From Bradyrhizobium sp. ISRA430 (lineage in GTDB: Bacteria; Pseudomonadota; Alphaproteobacteria; Rhizobiales; Xanthobacteraceae): a stretch of DNA of 64,000 nucleotides. The notes beneath the pieces were generated by a model that saw only the letters and a program-made list of their open reading frames with translations, was not told where the DNA came from and searched no databases. The DNA lies in the NCBI RefSeq assembly GCF_029909975.1, contig NZ_CP094516.1:3658001-3722000 (forward strand), given 5' to 3'. The translations under genes and the position numbers were made by a program. Each line of letters begins with the position of its first letter. Position 1 is the stretch's first letter. Positions 51,937 through 61,325 of the stretch are shown here, in pieces.

Positions 51937-53406
51937 ATGCTGCTCGGCCGCGCCAATCTCGACCGGCTGCCGCCGGCCATCCGCCGTCCGGCCTATGACA
52001 GTTCGCGCGTCATCCCCGGCATCGTACATCTCGGTTTAGGCGCGTTTCATCGCGCCCATCAGGCCGTCGTCATCGACGACTGTCTTGCCGACGGCGCCAC
52101 CGCCTGGGGCATCGTCGGCGCGAGCCTGCGCAGTCCTGACACGCGCGATGCGCTCGCCCCACAGGATCATCTCTATACGGTCGCAATTCGTGCAGCCGAA
52201 GGCCCCGAGCATCGCGTCATCGGCGCGCTGCTCGATAGCGTCGTCGCCCGCGAGAACCCGGCCCGGCTCGTCGACAGGATGGCGGATCCCGCCATCCGCA
52301 TCGTCTCGCTGACGGTCACCGAGAAGGGTTATTGCCATACGCCGCAGACCGGCGATCTCGACGAGCGGCATCCGGACGTTGTGCACGACCTGAACAATCC
52401 CGACGCGCCGCGCTCGGCACCGGGCTTCATCGTCGCGGCGCTTGCGCGGCGCCGCGCGCAAGGCCTCTCGCCCTTCACCGTGCTATGCTGCGACAACCTC
52501 GCTGCCAACGGTCACACCGTGAAGCGGATCGTGACGCAGTTCGCGGCGCTGCGGTCGAAGGACCTCAGTAAATGGATCGCTGATACCGTCGCCTTCCCCT
52601 CGACCATGGTCGACCGCATCGTGCCGGAGACGACTGCTGCCGATCGCGAGGCCGTCTCCGCTGCGCTCGGCATGCGCGACGCTTGGCCGGTGATGACCGA
52701 GCCGTTCACGCAATGGGTCGTCGAGGATCGCTTCTCCGCGGGCCGGCCCGATTTCGCTGCCGCGGGCGTCGAGCTCGTCACTGATGTCAAGCCGTTCGAG
52801 CTGATGAAGCTGCGGCTGCTCAATGCCAGCCATTCGGCGCTCGCCTATCTCGGCTATCTCGCAGGCTATGAAACCATCGCCGACACCATGACCGAGCCGC
52901 ACTTCGCGCGTCTCGCCGCGCAAGTGATGGAAGAGGCCGCGGTGACGTTGACGATGCCCGCCGGCACCGATCTTGCCGCCTACCGCGCCTCGCTGCTGAG
53001 GCGCTTCGCCAACCCGGCACTGCATCACCGCACCTGGCAGATCGCGATGGACGGCTCGCAGAAGCTTCCGCAACGGCTGCTCGGCGCAATGCAGGATCGC
53101 CTGGGCAAGAACCTGCCGATCGAGACGCACGCACTCGCCGTTGCCGGCTGGATGCGCTATGTCACGGCGATCGATGAACAGGGCCGTGCGATCGACGTAC
53201 GCGATCCCTTGGCCGGTGAGCTTGCGGCGCTCGCGCGCGAGGCAGGTCCCGTCGCAGAGCGGCTCGCGCCGGCGCTGCTCGGCGTCGGAAAAGTGTTCGG
53301 CCCCTTGGGCAACGATCCGCGCCTGTGCGAGGCCGTGACCACCGCGCTCGACCGGCTCTATGCAGAGGGCGCACGGCGCGCGGTGGAGACGCACATCGCC
53401 ACGTGA
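51937..53406 (+). CDS. uxuB: D-fructuronate (mannonate) oxidoreductase, mannitol dehydrogenase family
   Basis: ATG 51937 with GGGGGAG 7 nt upstream; 489 residues. NAD motif region IVHLGLGAFHRAHQAVVID, SLTVTEKGYC, DNLAANG, and the catalytic Lys/Asn set in FELMKLRLLNASHSALAYLG. Reduces fructuronate to mannonate, the step before UxuA. Divergent from the gntR-TRAP-uxuA operon across a shared operator. Confidence 0.88.
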   Translation: MLLGRANLDRLPPAIRRPAYDSSRVIPGIVHLGLGAFHRAHQAVVIDDCLADGATAWGIVGASLRSPDTRDALAPQDHLYTVAIRAAEGPEHRVIGALLDSVVARENPARLVDRMADPAIRIVSLTVTEKGYCHTPQTGDLDERHPDVVHDLNNPDAPRSAPGFIVAALARRRAQGLSPFTVLCCDNLAANGHTVKRIVTQFAALRSKDLSKWIADTVAFPSTMVDRIVPETTAADREAVSAALGMRDAWPVMTEPFTQWVVEDRFSAGRPDFAAAGVELVTDVKPFELMKLRLLNASHSALAYLGYLAGYETIADTMTEPHFARLAAQVMEEAAVTLTMPAGTDLAAYRASLLRRFANPALHHRTWQIAMDGSQKLPQRLLGAMQDRLGKNLPIETHALAVAGWMRYVTAIDEQGRAIDVRDPLAGELAALAREAGPVAERLAPALLGVGKVFGPLGNDPRLCEAVTTALDRLYAEGARRAVETHIAT

Positions 53407-53502
53407 CGGCCATTCGCGCCGCCGCCACGCCGATGCTGCACTGCGGTCAAATCAGCAGAAGTCGCGCTTGATTTTTCCGCGACATTGGCTCACCCCGGAG
53501 GC

Positions 53503-53916
53503 ATGACGAAGGACAGCAAGGTCATTGCCGCCAACGCAGCCTTCTACGCCGCCTTCGCGACCGGCGACGTCGCGGGCATGGAGCGGATGTGGGCGGACGA
53601 CGACACCATTTCCTGTATCCATCCCGGCTGGCCGGCGATCGTCGGGCGGGCCACCGTGATCGGGAGCTGGCGCGACATCCTGCAGAACCCGGAGCGGCCG
53701 CAGATCGTCTGCGCCGAACCGCGGGCGATCGTCGACGGCGACAGTGCGCGCGTGCTCTGCATCGAGATCGTCGACGGCACGGCGCTTGCGGCGACCAACC
53801 ATTTCAAGCGCGTCGCCGACGGCTGGCGTCTCGTTCACCACCAATCGAGCCCGATCGCGCAGATCGTTGAGCAGTCCCATGAGGATGCACCGGGCCCGAG
53901 CCGGCGGTTTCACTGA
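53503..53916 (+). CDS. NTF2-like (SnoaL_3-type) small protein
   Basis: 137 residues from ATG 53503; TTG 53485 is an alternative and neither has ideal RBS spacing. The cone-shaped NTF2 fold is suggested by AFYAAFATGDVAGMERMWAD, SCIHPGWPAIVGR and HFKRVADGWRLVHHQSSPI. Family members are often of unknown catalytic role. Converges on the HAD gene. Confidence 0.75.
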   Translation: MTKDSKVIAANAAFYAAFATGDVAGMERMWADDDTISCIHPGWPAIVGRATVIGSWRDILQNPERPQIVCAEPRAIVDGDSARVLCIEIVDGTALAATNHFKRVADGWRLVHHQSSPIAQIVEQSHEDAPGPSRRFH

Positions 53917-53937
53917 AGCGCAATCGCACACGCAGCT

Positions 53938-54645
53938 TCAGCCTGGACGTTCCAGCTCCGACAAATCGTCCAGCACCAGGTGCGCGCCGGTAAAGTCGTC
54001 GTCCCGGAAGTACATGCTGCGTGTGATCAGGACGGGAATGCACGCGCGAGAGGCCGCAATCAGGCCATTGGCGGAATCCTCGATGGCGACACAATCGGGC
54101 GCCTTGAGCCGCAGCCGCGCCAGTATCTCCAGATACACGTCCGGCGCGGGCTTCTTGTAGCGGACATCGTCGCCGGCGACGATCGCGTCGAAGTCCGCAG
54201 CCCAGCCGTTGCCCAGCGCCCGCGACAGCAGCGCATCGATATTGCCGCGCGAGGTTGTGGTCGCGATCGCGAGCCGCTGGCCGCGTGCCCTCGCCGCGGC
54301 AAGCAGCGCCGCAACGCCGGGGCGCAGCGGACAGGAGCCCGTTTCGACCAGTTCGGCATACTGTGCGGTCTTGACGCCATGAAGCTTTGCGATGTCTTCA
54401 TCCGACAATGGCGGCAGCCTGCCCTGCACCACGTCATGGGCACGGATGCGTTCCTTGCCGCCCGTCACCCGCAACAGATTCTTGTAGATGGTGCGGTCCC
54501 AATGCCAGTCGAGCCCGCAACGGACAAAGGCTTCGTTGAAGGCCTGCCGGTGCAGCTCCTCCGTCTCCGCGAGGGTGCCGTCGACATCGAAGATCAGCGC
54601 GGCGGCGCGCCGGACCAGCGCCGCGGCGGGCGCCTGGTCCGGCAT
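53938..54645 (-). CDS. HAD-IA hydrolase, CbbY-like
   Basis: Start placed at ATG 54645 because the HAD fold begins right after it; the frame is open to ATG 54717. 235 residues. Motif I FDVDGTLAETEE (nucleophile and acid Asp), cap domain 20-95, motif II ATTTS, motif III/IV KKPAPDVY and EDSANG. CbbY relatives dephosphorylate sugar bisphosphates such as xylulose-1,5-bisphosphate. There is no cbb operon here. Confidence 0.82.
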   Translation of the reverse strand: MPDQAPAAALVRRAAALIFDVDGTLAETEELHRQAFNEAFVRCGLDWHWDRTIYKNLLRVTGGKERIRAHDVVQGRLPPLSDEDIAKLHGVKTAQYAELVETGSCPLRPGVAALLAAARARGQRLAIATTTSRGNIDALLSRALGNGWAADFDAIVAGDDVRYKKPAPDVYLEILARLRLKAPDCVAIEDSANGLIAASRACIPVLITRSMYFRDDDFTGAHLVLDDLSELERPG

Positions 54646-54834
54646 GATCGAGGTCTGCAGCAAGATCCTTTCCAACGAATGCTCCCGGTCGATCGGGGTC
54701 CAACGGATTTCGAGCATGGCCGCTACTGGCAGACGAGTAAAATTGCAATATCTTTTGCCGGACCCAAAAATCTCTTATGAGCGGCTGCGCGCGGCAGCCC
54801 GGTCGGGCTCGCCGGCGATTTGGCAAGGAGACGC

Positions 54835-55680
54835 ATGCGGCTCTTCATCTTTGGCCTTGGCTATAGTGCCCGGCGCTTCATCCGCAGATGCGGCGGCGCG
54901 TTCTCGCACATCACCGCCACGGTGCGCGATCCTGCGAAGCAGGAGAGCCTTCCCGGCATCGAGCTCCATCCGTTCCTGCGCAACGATCGCGATCTGATCG
55001 AGCGGTTGCGCAACGCCGATATCCTGCTTGCATCGATTCCGCCTGATCGCGCCGGCGATCCCGTGATCGCGGCCTTCGGAGATGCGCTCGCGGCGCGCCG
55101 TGGCCGGACGACGATCTATCTTTCCACCGTGGGCGTGTACGGCGATCATGGCGGCGCATGGGTCGACGAGAGCACCCCCGCGCGGGCCGGCCTCGAGCGC
55201 ACGCGGATGCGAGTGGCCGCCGAACAGGCTTGGGTGGACGCGACACGCGGCGAAGCCGCCATCCTGCGGCTTGCCGGAATCTACGGCCCCGGCCGCAACG
55301 CGCTGGCGACGCTGCGGGCGGGATCCGCCCGCCGCGTCGTCAAGCCGGGGCAGGTCTTCAACCGGATTCACGTCGACGATATCGCCAGCGCGATCATGGC
55401 CGCGGTTCATCACCAGGGTGGCGGCACGTGGAATGTCTGCGACGATGAGCCCGCCCCGCCGCAGGACGTGATCGCCTATGCGGCGAAGCTGATGGGCGTT
55501 CCGCCGCCGGCGGAGGAAGCCTTCGAGACCGCCGCGATGTCGGAGATGGCACGCAGCTTCTATGCCGGCAACGCTCGCGTCTCCAATGCGAAGGTGAAGC
55601 GCGAGCTCGGCGTTGCGCTGGCCTTCCCGAATTATCGGCAAGGTCTCGATGCGCTGTGGGCCGCAGGCGAAGGACGCTAG
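54835..55680 (+). CDS. NAD-dependent epimerase/dehydratase-family protein (extended SDR)
   Basis: 281 residues from ATG 54835 (AAGGAGA). Starts RLFIFGLGYSARRFIRR, a GxGxxx NAD motif of YeeZ-like atypical SDRs; STVGVYGDHGG carries the Ser/Thr and Tyr region, and RLAGIYGPGRN is conserved. Probably a nucleotide-sugar or precursor reductase-like protein; the precise reaction is unknown. Confidence 0.8.
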   Translation: MRLFIFGLGYSARRFIRRCGGAFSHITATVRDPAKQESLPGIELHPFLRNDRDLIERLRNADILLASIPPDRAGDPVIAAFGDALAARRGRTTIYLSTVGVYGDHGGAWVDESTPARAGLERTRMRVAAEQAWVDATRGEAAILRLAGIYGPGRNALATLRAGSARRVVKPGQVFNRIHVDDIASAIMAAVHHQGGGTWNVCDDEPAPPQDVIAYAAKLMGVPPPAEEAFETAAMSEMARSFYAGNARVSNAKVKRELGVALAFPNYRQGLDALWAAGEGR

Positions 55681-55815
55681 GACGCGGGTTCCGCTACATC
55701 GAAAACGCGCGCCCCTGCTCCGCTTTCCCCGCAGTTGACTTCAATCCGACGCAGACGCGATCCTGAGGGCTCAGCGGCCATCTATCGTATAACGAGCCCG
55801 CCTTGGGAGGATTCA

Positions 55816-57084
55816 ATGAAGAAGACGATCGCCATGATCGCGGCGGCGGCTGCCGTCATCACATTCAACGCGGCCAGCGCCGCACCACTGCCCGAGGCAA
55901 ATCCCGACGAGGTCGGATTCTCGAAGCAAGGCCTCGCCCGGCTCGATGATTTCTTCGCGCGCGAGATCGCCGCCAAGCGCGTGCCCGGCGCAGTGGTCGC
56001 GATCGCACGCGACGGTAAGCTCGTCCACTACAAGGCTTACGGCATGCTCGATCCGGCCAAGGACACGCCGATGCCTGTTGATGCGATGTTCGCACTGGCA
56101 TCGATGACCAAGCCGATGGCCGCGGTGGCGGGCTTGACGCTGATGGAGCAAGGCCGGCTGCCGCTCCAGGCCAAGCTTGCAGATTATTATCCGGGCTTTG
56201 CCGACATGAAGGTCGGCGTGATGCAGGGAGACGGCTCGCTCAAGCTCGAGCCGCAGGCCTCGCCGATCTTCATCCACGATCTCTATCGCCACACTTCCGG
56301 CCTGATGTATGGCGGCCGCCCGGACAGCTCGAGCCCGGTGGCGCGGCAATATCCCGAGGGCGTCGCACCGGCGCTGGAAGGTGACACGCTGGCCTTCATC
56401 GAACGCATCACCAAGCTGCCGCTGGCGCACCAACCGTCGACCGAGTTCGAGTACGGCTTCTCGATCGACGTGCTCGGCGCCGTGATCGAGAAGGTAAGCG
56501 AGCAGAAGCTCGGTGACTATCTCGCCGCCAATATCTGGCAGCCGCTCGGCATGAAGGATGCAACATTCCATCCGACCGAGGCGCAGCGCCAGCGCCTCGC
56601 GCGCCCCTTTGCCAACGATCCGCTGACGGGCAAGCCACAGGCCATCAAGCTGCTGGATGAGCCGACCAAATTCGACTGCGGCGGCGCCTGTTCCTTTGCG
56701 ACGATCGGCGACTACGTGCGCTTCGGGCAGATGCTGCTCAACGGCGGCGAGCTCGACGGCCAGCGCATTCTCGGACCCAAGACCGTGCATCACATGACCA
56801 GCAACCACCTCGGCCCCGAGATCAAGAACAACGTGGCCAATGTCGAGCCGCATCGCGCCGGCTTCGGCTTCGGCCTCGCGGTTGCGGTCCGCACCAGCGA
56901 AGGCCTGTCGTCGGTCCCCGGCAATCCCGGCGAGTTCACCTGGAATGGCGCCTACGGCACGCAGTTCTTCTGCGATCCAAAGGAACGTCTCGTGGTGGTG
57001 GTCGGGACCGCGGCGCCCGGCGAGCTGCGGAAGTATTACCGCGAGCAGGTCCAGGACATCGTCTATGGCGCGATGGTGAAGTGA
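55816..57084 (+). CDS. Serine hydrolase, class C beta-lactamase/esterase-like (exported)
   Basis: ATG 55816 with GGGAGG; 422 residues. Signal peptide 1-23 (ends ASAA). Catalytic SMTK (SxxK) in FALASMTKPM, second motif YGFS, third region HxG-like near GFGFGLAV. Most like EstB/PBP-type esterases (beta-lactamase family) rather than a true AmpC. Acts in the periplasm. Confidence 0.86.
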   Translation: MKKTIAMIAAAAAVITFNAASAAPLPEANPDEVGFSKQGLARLDDFFAREIAAKRVPGAVVAIARDGKLVHYKAYGMLDPAKDTPMPVDAMFALASMTKPMAAVAGLTLMEQGRLPLQAKLADYYPGFADMKVGVMQGDGSLKLEPQASPIFIHDLYRHTSGLMYGGRPDSSSPVARQYPEGVAPALEGDTLAFIERITKLPLAHQPSTEFEYGFSIDVLGAVIEKVSEQKLGDYLAANIWQPLGMKDATFHPTEAQRQRLARPFANDPLTGKPQAIKLLDEPTKFDCGGACSFATIGDYVRFGQMLLNGGELDGQRILGPKTVHHMTSNHLGPEIKNNVANVEPHRAGFGFGLAVAVRTSEGLSSVPGNPGEFTWNGAYGTQFFCDPKERLVVVVGTAAPGELRKYYREQVQDIVYGAMVK

Positions 57085-57160
57085 GCGGGCGCCCCGGCGC
57101 CTTGCTTTGTCCTAATCCTGAAGGCGACGCATTCGTCAATAATTGCCGGCGAAACGCAAA

Positions 57161-58552
57161 TCACCAGCCTGCGAGCGCACGCCTTCGGGCCAGAGCCTGC
57201 CCTTGTTTCACCGGCGCGGTCTCCGGCATCAGGCTCATCGCGACAAGTCCGACGACCGCCGCGAGCAGGAGGTACCAGGCCGGCGCCAACGGATTGCCGG
57301 TGACGTGAAGGAGCCAGGTGACGACGAGCTGCGCGGTGCCGCCGAAGCTCGCGATCGCAACCGCATAGACGGTGGCGAACACGCCGCCGCGGATCCTCTG
57401 GGGCAGCGCCTCGGTGAATGTTGCGTAGAACGCGGTGAATGGCAGCGCACCGATGATCGAGAGCACGCCGAAGCCGACCAGAAGCGATAGCGCGCCGGGC
57501 GCATGGACGATCCACAGGAAGGTCGGATAGGTCAGCGCAAGCGTAGCAAGTTGCGGCCAGACCATGATCGGCTTGCGGCCCAGGCGATCCGCGAGCCAGC
57601 CGCCGAAGAGCGCACCCACGAATTGAAGACCGTTGCTGACGAGGGATACGGCGAAGGCCAATGTGGGCGTCACATGCAACGTGTTCTGCGCGTAAGTCGT
57701 CATGTACTGCGTGACGTAGGTCGAGATCGTGCCGCTCGCCAAGATCATCAACGCAAGCACGATGACGCCGATGTAACGGCGGGCGAGCGAGAGGTGGTTC
57801 GTGTGCTCGTGGCTGCCGACGGCGGCCTCGCCTTGCTGGATCGTCTCCGGCAGCGTCCGGCGCATCCAGAACCCGAACGGCAGGCAAATCGCGCCGATCA
57901 GGAACGCCACCCGCCAGCCGTAGGAATCCAGCATCTCCGGCGCCATCGTCTTGCTGAGGACGACGCCGACCAGGGCGCCCGCGGTCGCGGCAATCTCCTG
58001 GCTGGCCGGCTGCCAAGCCACCACCAGCGCCCGATGCTCCGGCGGCGCGATCTCAATGAGATAGGCGGTGGTCGGCCCGACCTCGCCGCCGAGGGCAAAC
58101 CCCTGCGTCATGCGCGCTGCAATCACGATGATCGGCGCCGCAAGGCCCACTGTATTGTAGGAGGGGGTCAGCGAGATGGTCAGGATCGCCCCGCCCATCA
58201 AAGCAAAACTCAGGAGCATCGCGGGCCGCCGGCCGATCCGGTCGGAATAAATGCCGAGCACGATTCCGCCGATCGGCCGCGTGACGAAGCCCGCGCCGAA
58301 GGTTGCCAGCGACAGCATCAGGCTGCCGTACTCGCTCTGGGTCGGGAAGAAGGTGTGGCCGATCTGGATCGCGAAGAAGCTGTAGGTGATGAAGTCGTAG
58401 AACTCGAGCATGTTGCCGACGGTGGCGGCCAATGCGGCGTGTCTGACGCTGACCGGTTCGGCTTGCACGATTGCAGACGACAATTTCTCATTCCCTGGCT
58501 CTGATCGCCGCTCCGATTTAACCGTCTCTCCGCGCTGCATCGCAATATCCAT
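57161..58552 (-). CDS. MFS transporter, MHS family
   Basis: 463 residues, 12 spans. LEFYDFITYSFFAIQIGHTF at TM1, GIYSDRIGRRPAM, QGFALGGEVGPTTAYLIE. Third MHS member in the window; imports an organic acid with H+. Converges on the beta-lactamase-like gene and is divergent from the MarR gene 413 bp away. Confidence 0.87.
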   Translation of the reverse strand: MDIAMQRGETVKSERRSEPGNEKLSSAIVQAEPVSVRHAALAATVGNMLEFYDFITYSFFAIQIGHTFFPTQSEYGSLMLSLATFGAGFVTRPIGGIVLGIYSDRIGRRPAMLLSFALMGGAILTISLTPSYNTVGLAAPIIVIAARMTQGFALGGEVGPTTAYLIEIAPPEHRALVVAWQPASQEIAATAGALVGVVLSKTMAPEMLDSYGWRVAFLIGAICLPFGFWMRRTLPETIQQGEAAVGSHEHTNHLSLARRYIGVIVLALMILASGTISTYVTQYMTTYAQNTLHVTPTLAFAVSLVSNGLQFVGALFGGWLADRLGRKPIMVWPQLATLALTYPTFLWIVHAPGALSLLVGFGVLSIIGALPFTAFYATFTEALPQRIRGGVFATVYAVAIASFGGTAQLVVTWLLHVTGNPLAPAWYLLLAAVVGLVAMSLMPETAPVKQGQALARRRALAGW

Positions 58553-58965
58553 TAACCGAGAAGAGCGGTTCTATTGCCGCCGTTCGCGCCTTCGCGCCCT
58601 GGACACCTTCGACGCCGTCGCACCGTTCGAGGGCTTCCATGGCAACAAATGGGTCGTTCGGTGGCGACGGAGACACATCATATCGCCTCAGCATCGCGAA
58701 CTGGTCCTCAAGGTGCTGCAAATTCGCGCGCGAGCGCCGCCCATTTGACTGAAATTTTCAGAAGACTTGAGCCGCGCGATTTACCCGAACTTTCTTCGTG
58801 ACGCTCTAGTTCCACTCGCGAAAGTTCCATCTCCAGAACGGAGAGGCGTCACGCGCGGCAAGTCCCTTCTTGCTTTGAGCCGACTGATCGCTCGAGAGCT
58901 TCATTCTGACCCACCCGGATTGCGCTACCAATGGCTCAATTGAATAAAGCTTTATCCGACTTGGA
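58553..58965. other. Intergenic region between MHS transporter and MarR genes
   Basis: About 410 bp. Contains the palindromic operator next to marR and a possible 32-aa minus-strand ORF (58904 to 58806, starting MKLSSDQSAQSKKG, ending in Trp-rich WRWNFREWN) with no good RBS. Otherwise nothing recognised. Confidence 0.4.
58944..58955. promoter_or_regulatory. Perfect 12-bp palindrome ATAAAGCTTTAT, candidate MarR operator
   Basis: Lies 10 bp upstream of the MarR start, in otherwise GC-rich DNA, so the bound repressor would block its own translation start region or promoter. AT-rich palindromes of this kind are usual for MarR proteins. Confidence 0.5.
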
Positions 58966-59550
58966 ATGGAAATGAATTTAGCACGCGAGTCGATCGAATT
59001 GCTGGAGCAGGTCGCGCGGATCCTGTGGTTCGAAGGGACCAAGCATGGCTTGCGCGATCGCGAGTGGATGGCACTGCGCTTCCTCTCCCGCGCCAACCGG
59101 TTCTCCAGGACGCCCTCGGCGCTGGCAAGCTACGTCGGCACCACGCGCGGCACCGCCTCGTTCATCATCGGCGAGCTCGAGCGGCTCGGATATCTGGAAC
59201 GGAAGCGCTCCGCCAAGGACAAGCGCTCGGTGATGCTGAGCGTCACGCAGCAGGGTAAGAAGTTCCTGGTGCGCGATCCCGTCAACGTTCTCGTCGATGC
59301 GATTACCGTTCTCGACGACGACGGCAAGATCCGCTTTCGCGACGCGTTACGGCACGTGCTTGATCAGTCGGACGCGGCCGAGCAGCGGCACCACACCGAT
59401 GTCTGCAAGCGCTGCATCTTCCTCCGGGAAGATCGCACGGCCAGCGACAGCAAGACGACCGTCGAGTTCACCTGCCGCCTGTTTCGCGCAGCGATCACCG
59501 AAGCCGAGATCGATTTGCTATGCACCAGCTTCGAGCATCACCGCCAATAG
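58966..59550 (+). CDS. MarR-family regulator with a C-terminal cysteine cluster
   Basis: 194 residues from ATG 58966 (ATG 58972 possible). Winged HTH about 30-105 (SRTPSALASYVGTTRGTASF, ERLGYLERKRSAKDKRSVML). The C-terminal extension has H143-x3-C147-x2-C150 and C170, a Cys/His set that could bind zinc, an Fe-S cluster or act as a redox switch. Autoregulation is suggested by the palindrome upstream. Confidence 0.82.
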   Translation: MEMNLARESIELLEQVARILWFEGTKHGLRDREWMALRFLSRANRFSRTPSALASYVGTTRGTASFIIGELERLGYLERKRSAKDKRSVMLSVTQQGKKFLVRDPVNVLVDAITVLDDDGKIRFRDALRHVLDQSDAAEQRHHTDVCKRCIFLREDRTASDSKTTVEFTCRLFRAAITEAEIDLLCTSFEHHRQ

Positions 59551-59563
59551 AAGGCTGCCGCGA

Positions 59564-60508
59564 TCACGGCGTTCCCTTGCGCGAGGAGTAGACGACACCT
59601 CCGCTGGCCTCGACGACCAGGCGTCCGTTCTCGTTTCTGATCTCCTCGATGCGGCCGAGGCCCGGCACTTGCTGGCCCAGCACCGCCTCGACGACTCCGT
59701 TCGGTCCTTGCAGGATCGCAATTCCCTCATAGGCTTGACGAACCGACCAGCCCTTGACCGGCTTGCGAACGACCGATGTACGTTCGGACGGCGACACCGA
59801 CCCCGTGACCTCGGGCGCAGCGAGCGAAGCCATCATCGGCGTTGGCTGTGCCGAGGGCTGCGACTGTGCCATCGCCGGCGCCTGAGCCTGCGCCTGCGCG
59901 AGCTTGTCGAGCTTTGCCGTCGAGGACGAACTCACCCGCTCGATGCGATCCAGATTCTCCGCAAACCGGCCGAAGCGGTCATTGGTCGCCTTGCTGGAGA
60001 GATCGACTGCGGTGCGCAAGCCATCGAGGTTTTCGGACACGCCGGACACCTGCTTGCGCAACTGCGCGACCGTCTCACGCAAGTTCCTGATCTCGGCGTT
60101 GGCTGCGGCATTGGTCTGGACCGGTTGGGTGGTGAGATAGGCGATCACGCCGGTGCAGCCGCAGACCACGAGGCCGACAGCCGCTGCCAATGTTGCGAGC
60201 GGCGCGACCCAGGTCGGACGGGGGGGCGGCGGCTTGGCCACGATCATGGCCGGGCGGACGACGGCCGGCGCGGGCTTGGGTATCGCCATCTTGTCGAGCC
60301 GCGCCTTGGCGCGAATACGCTTGAGGCCCTCGAGCGCCTCTTTCGCCAGAGCTTCATCGTTTGCCGTCGCGGACGCGGGCCTTGTGCCCGCGGCCGGCTT
60401 GGCTGCACGCGCTGCATTGTCCTTTGCATTGCGCGTCTCCGGCGCCGGCTTGGCGGCGGCGGAGATATCCGCGGTCTCGTTGGGACGAGCTTTGCCATCG
60501 GACAACAT
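59564..60508 (-). CDS. Membrane-anchored coiled-coil protein (314 aa)
   Basis: ATG 60508 with GGAG upstream; longer frame to 60601 not supported. Residues 1-100 are Ala/Pro/Lys-rich and disordered, a single span lies at about 101-124 (LATLAAAVGLVVCGCTGVIA), a coiled coil at about 135-205 (LRETVAQLRKQVSGVSENLD) and a small C-terminal beta domain at about 250-314 (GWSVRQAYEGIAILQGPNGV). N-in topology gives a periplasmic coiled coil. Conserved rhizobial hypothetical type; function unknown. Confidence 0.75.
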   Translation of the reverse strand: MLSDGKARPNETADISAAAKPAPETRNAKDNAARAAKPAAGTRPASATANDEALAKEALEGLKRIRAKARLDKMAIPKPAPAVVRPAMIVAKPPPPRPTWVAPLATLAAAVGLVVCGCTGVIAYLTTQPVQTNAAANAEIRNLRETVAQLRKQVSGVSENLDGLRTAVDLSSKATNDRFGRFAENLDRIERVSSSSTAKLDKLAQAQAQAPAMAQSQPSAQPTPMMASLAAPEVTGSVSPSERTSVVRKPVKGWSVRQAYEGIAILQGPNGVVEAVLGQQVPGLGRIEEIRNENGRLVVEASGGVVYSSRKGTP

Positions 60509-61325
60509 ATGAAAATGCTCCGTTCGGTTCGACACTCCGAACGAAGCTAATTGCCGAAGCTTGCCTGAAACGTGCGCACGGAAAAATCTTCCGTCACGCA
60601 AGATGCGACGTCGATTGAGTCCAATGCGTCATGCACGAGGCGAGAGTGCGACTCGAAAGCCACACACTCGCCAAGATTTCGCCAAGCTGGAGTCGCGTTG
60701 CCAAATGTGAGTCGGGTTGTCGCAAGCGAATGCACGTCAGTAGGAGTCAATCCGGGGTTGAAAGCCCCTCAATGTACCCACCCCGCAACACTACCCAAAA
60801 GGCCTGTAATTCTACAGGGCTACGGAAATTTAGAACTGCCTTAGGAAAAATATAGTTCGAAATTCAAATCAACTGATACGTTTGTATATAGCAAGAAACA
60901 ACTCGAAACAAACCAACAGCATCAAGGCCGCGTACCAACAGCTTTGTTCCGCGCGCTTGATCGGGAATCGGCAATTGTTACGGTCCTAGTCAAGTGATTC
61001 TCGCCAACTGGCGAGGAGATCGACACAGTTCAGTGGTGTTCGGACGCGATGAGCAACTTGGCGCAACTGTACTAGGTCGCTTTCTCAATCCGCTCCGCGA
61101 GGTGATCCCTCAGGCACCCGCCGAGCCCAACGTCGTAGCGTTCAGTATCGAGTCGAAGTAGCAGGCCTGCAGGCGCAGGCGCTGAATGCGTAAGGCTGCC
61201 CGCGAATATCTCAACCAGAACAACGGTTCGCGGGAAGGAATGTCGTCAAACAGCATGGTTGCCGAGCCGGCGCATCACAAAAAAGCAACCGGCCGCAACA
61301 AGTGCGAAACAGGGGCGAAAGACTG
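60509..61325. other. 817-bp region without a clear gene
   Basis: Upstream of ftcR. Drops to AT-rich composition at about 60830-60920. Contains CCTGTA-ATTC-TACAGG (near 60805-60825) and an open frame from about 60992 (GTG) to TAG 61158 whose end reads VFGRDEQLGATVLGRFLNPL and then REVIPQAPAEPNVVAFSIES. That peptide looks coding-like, but it has no good start and no family was recognised. Confidence 0.4.
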
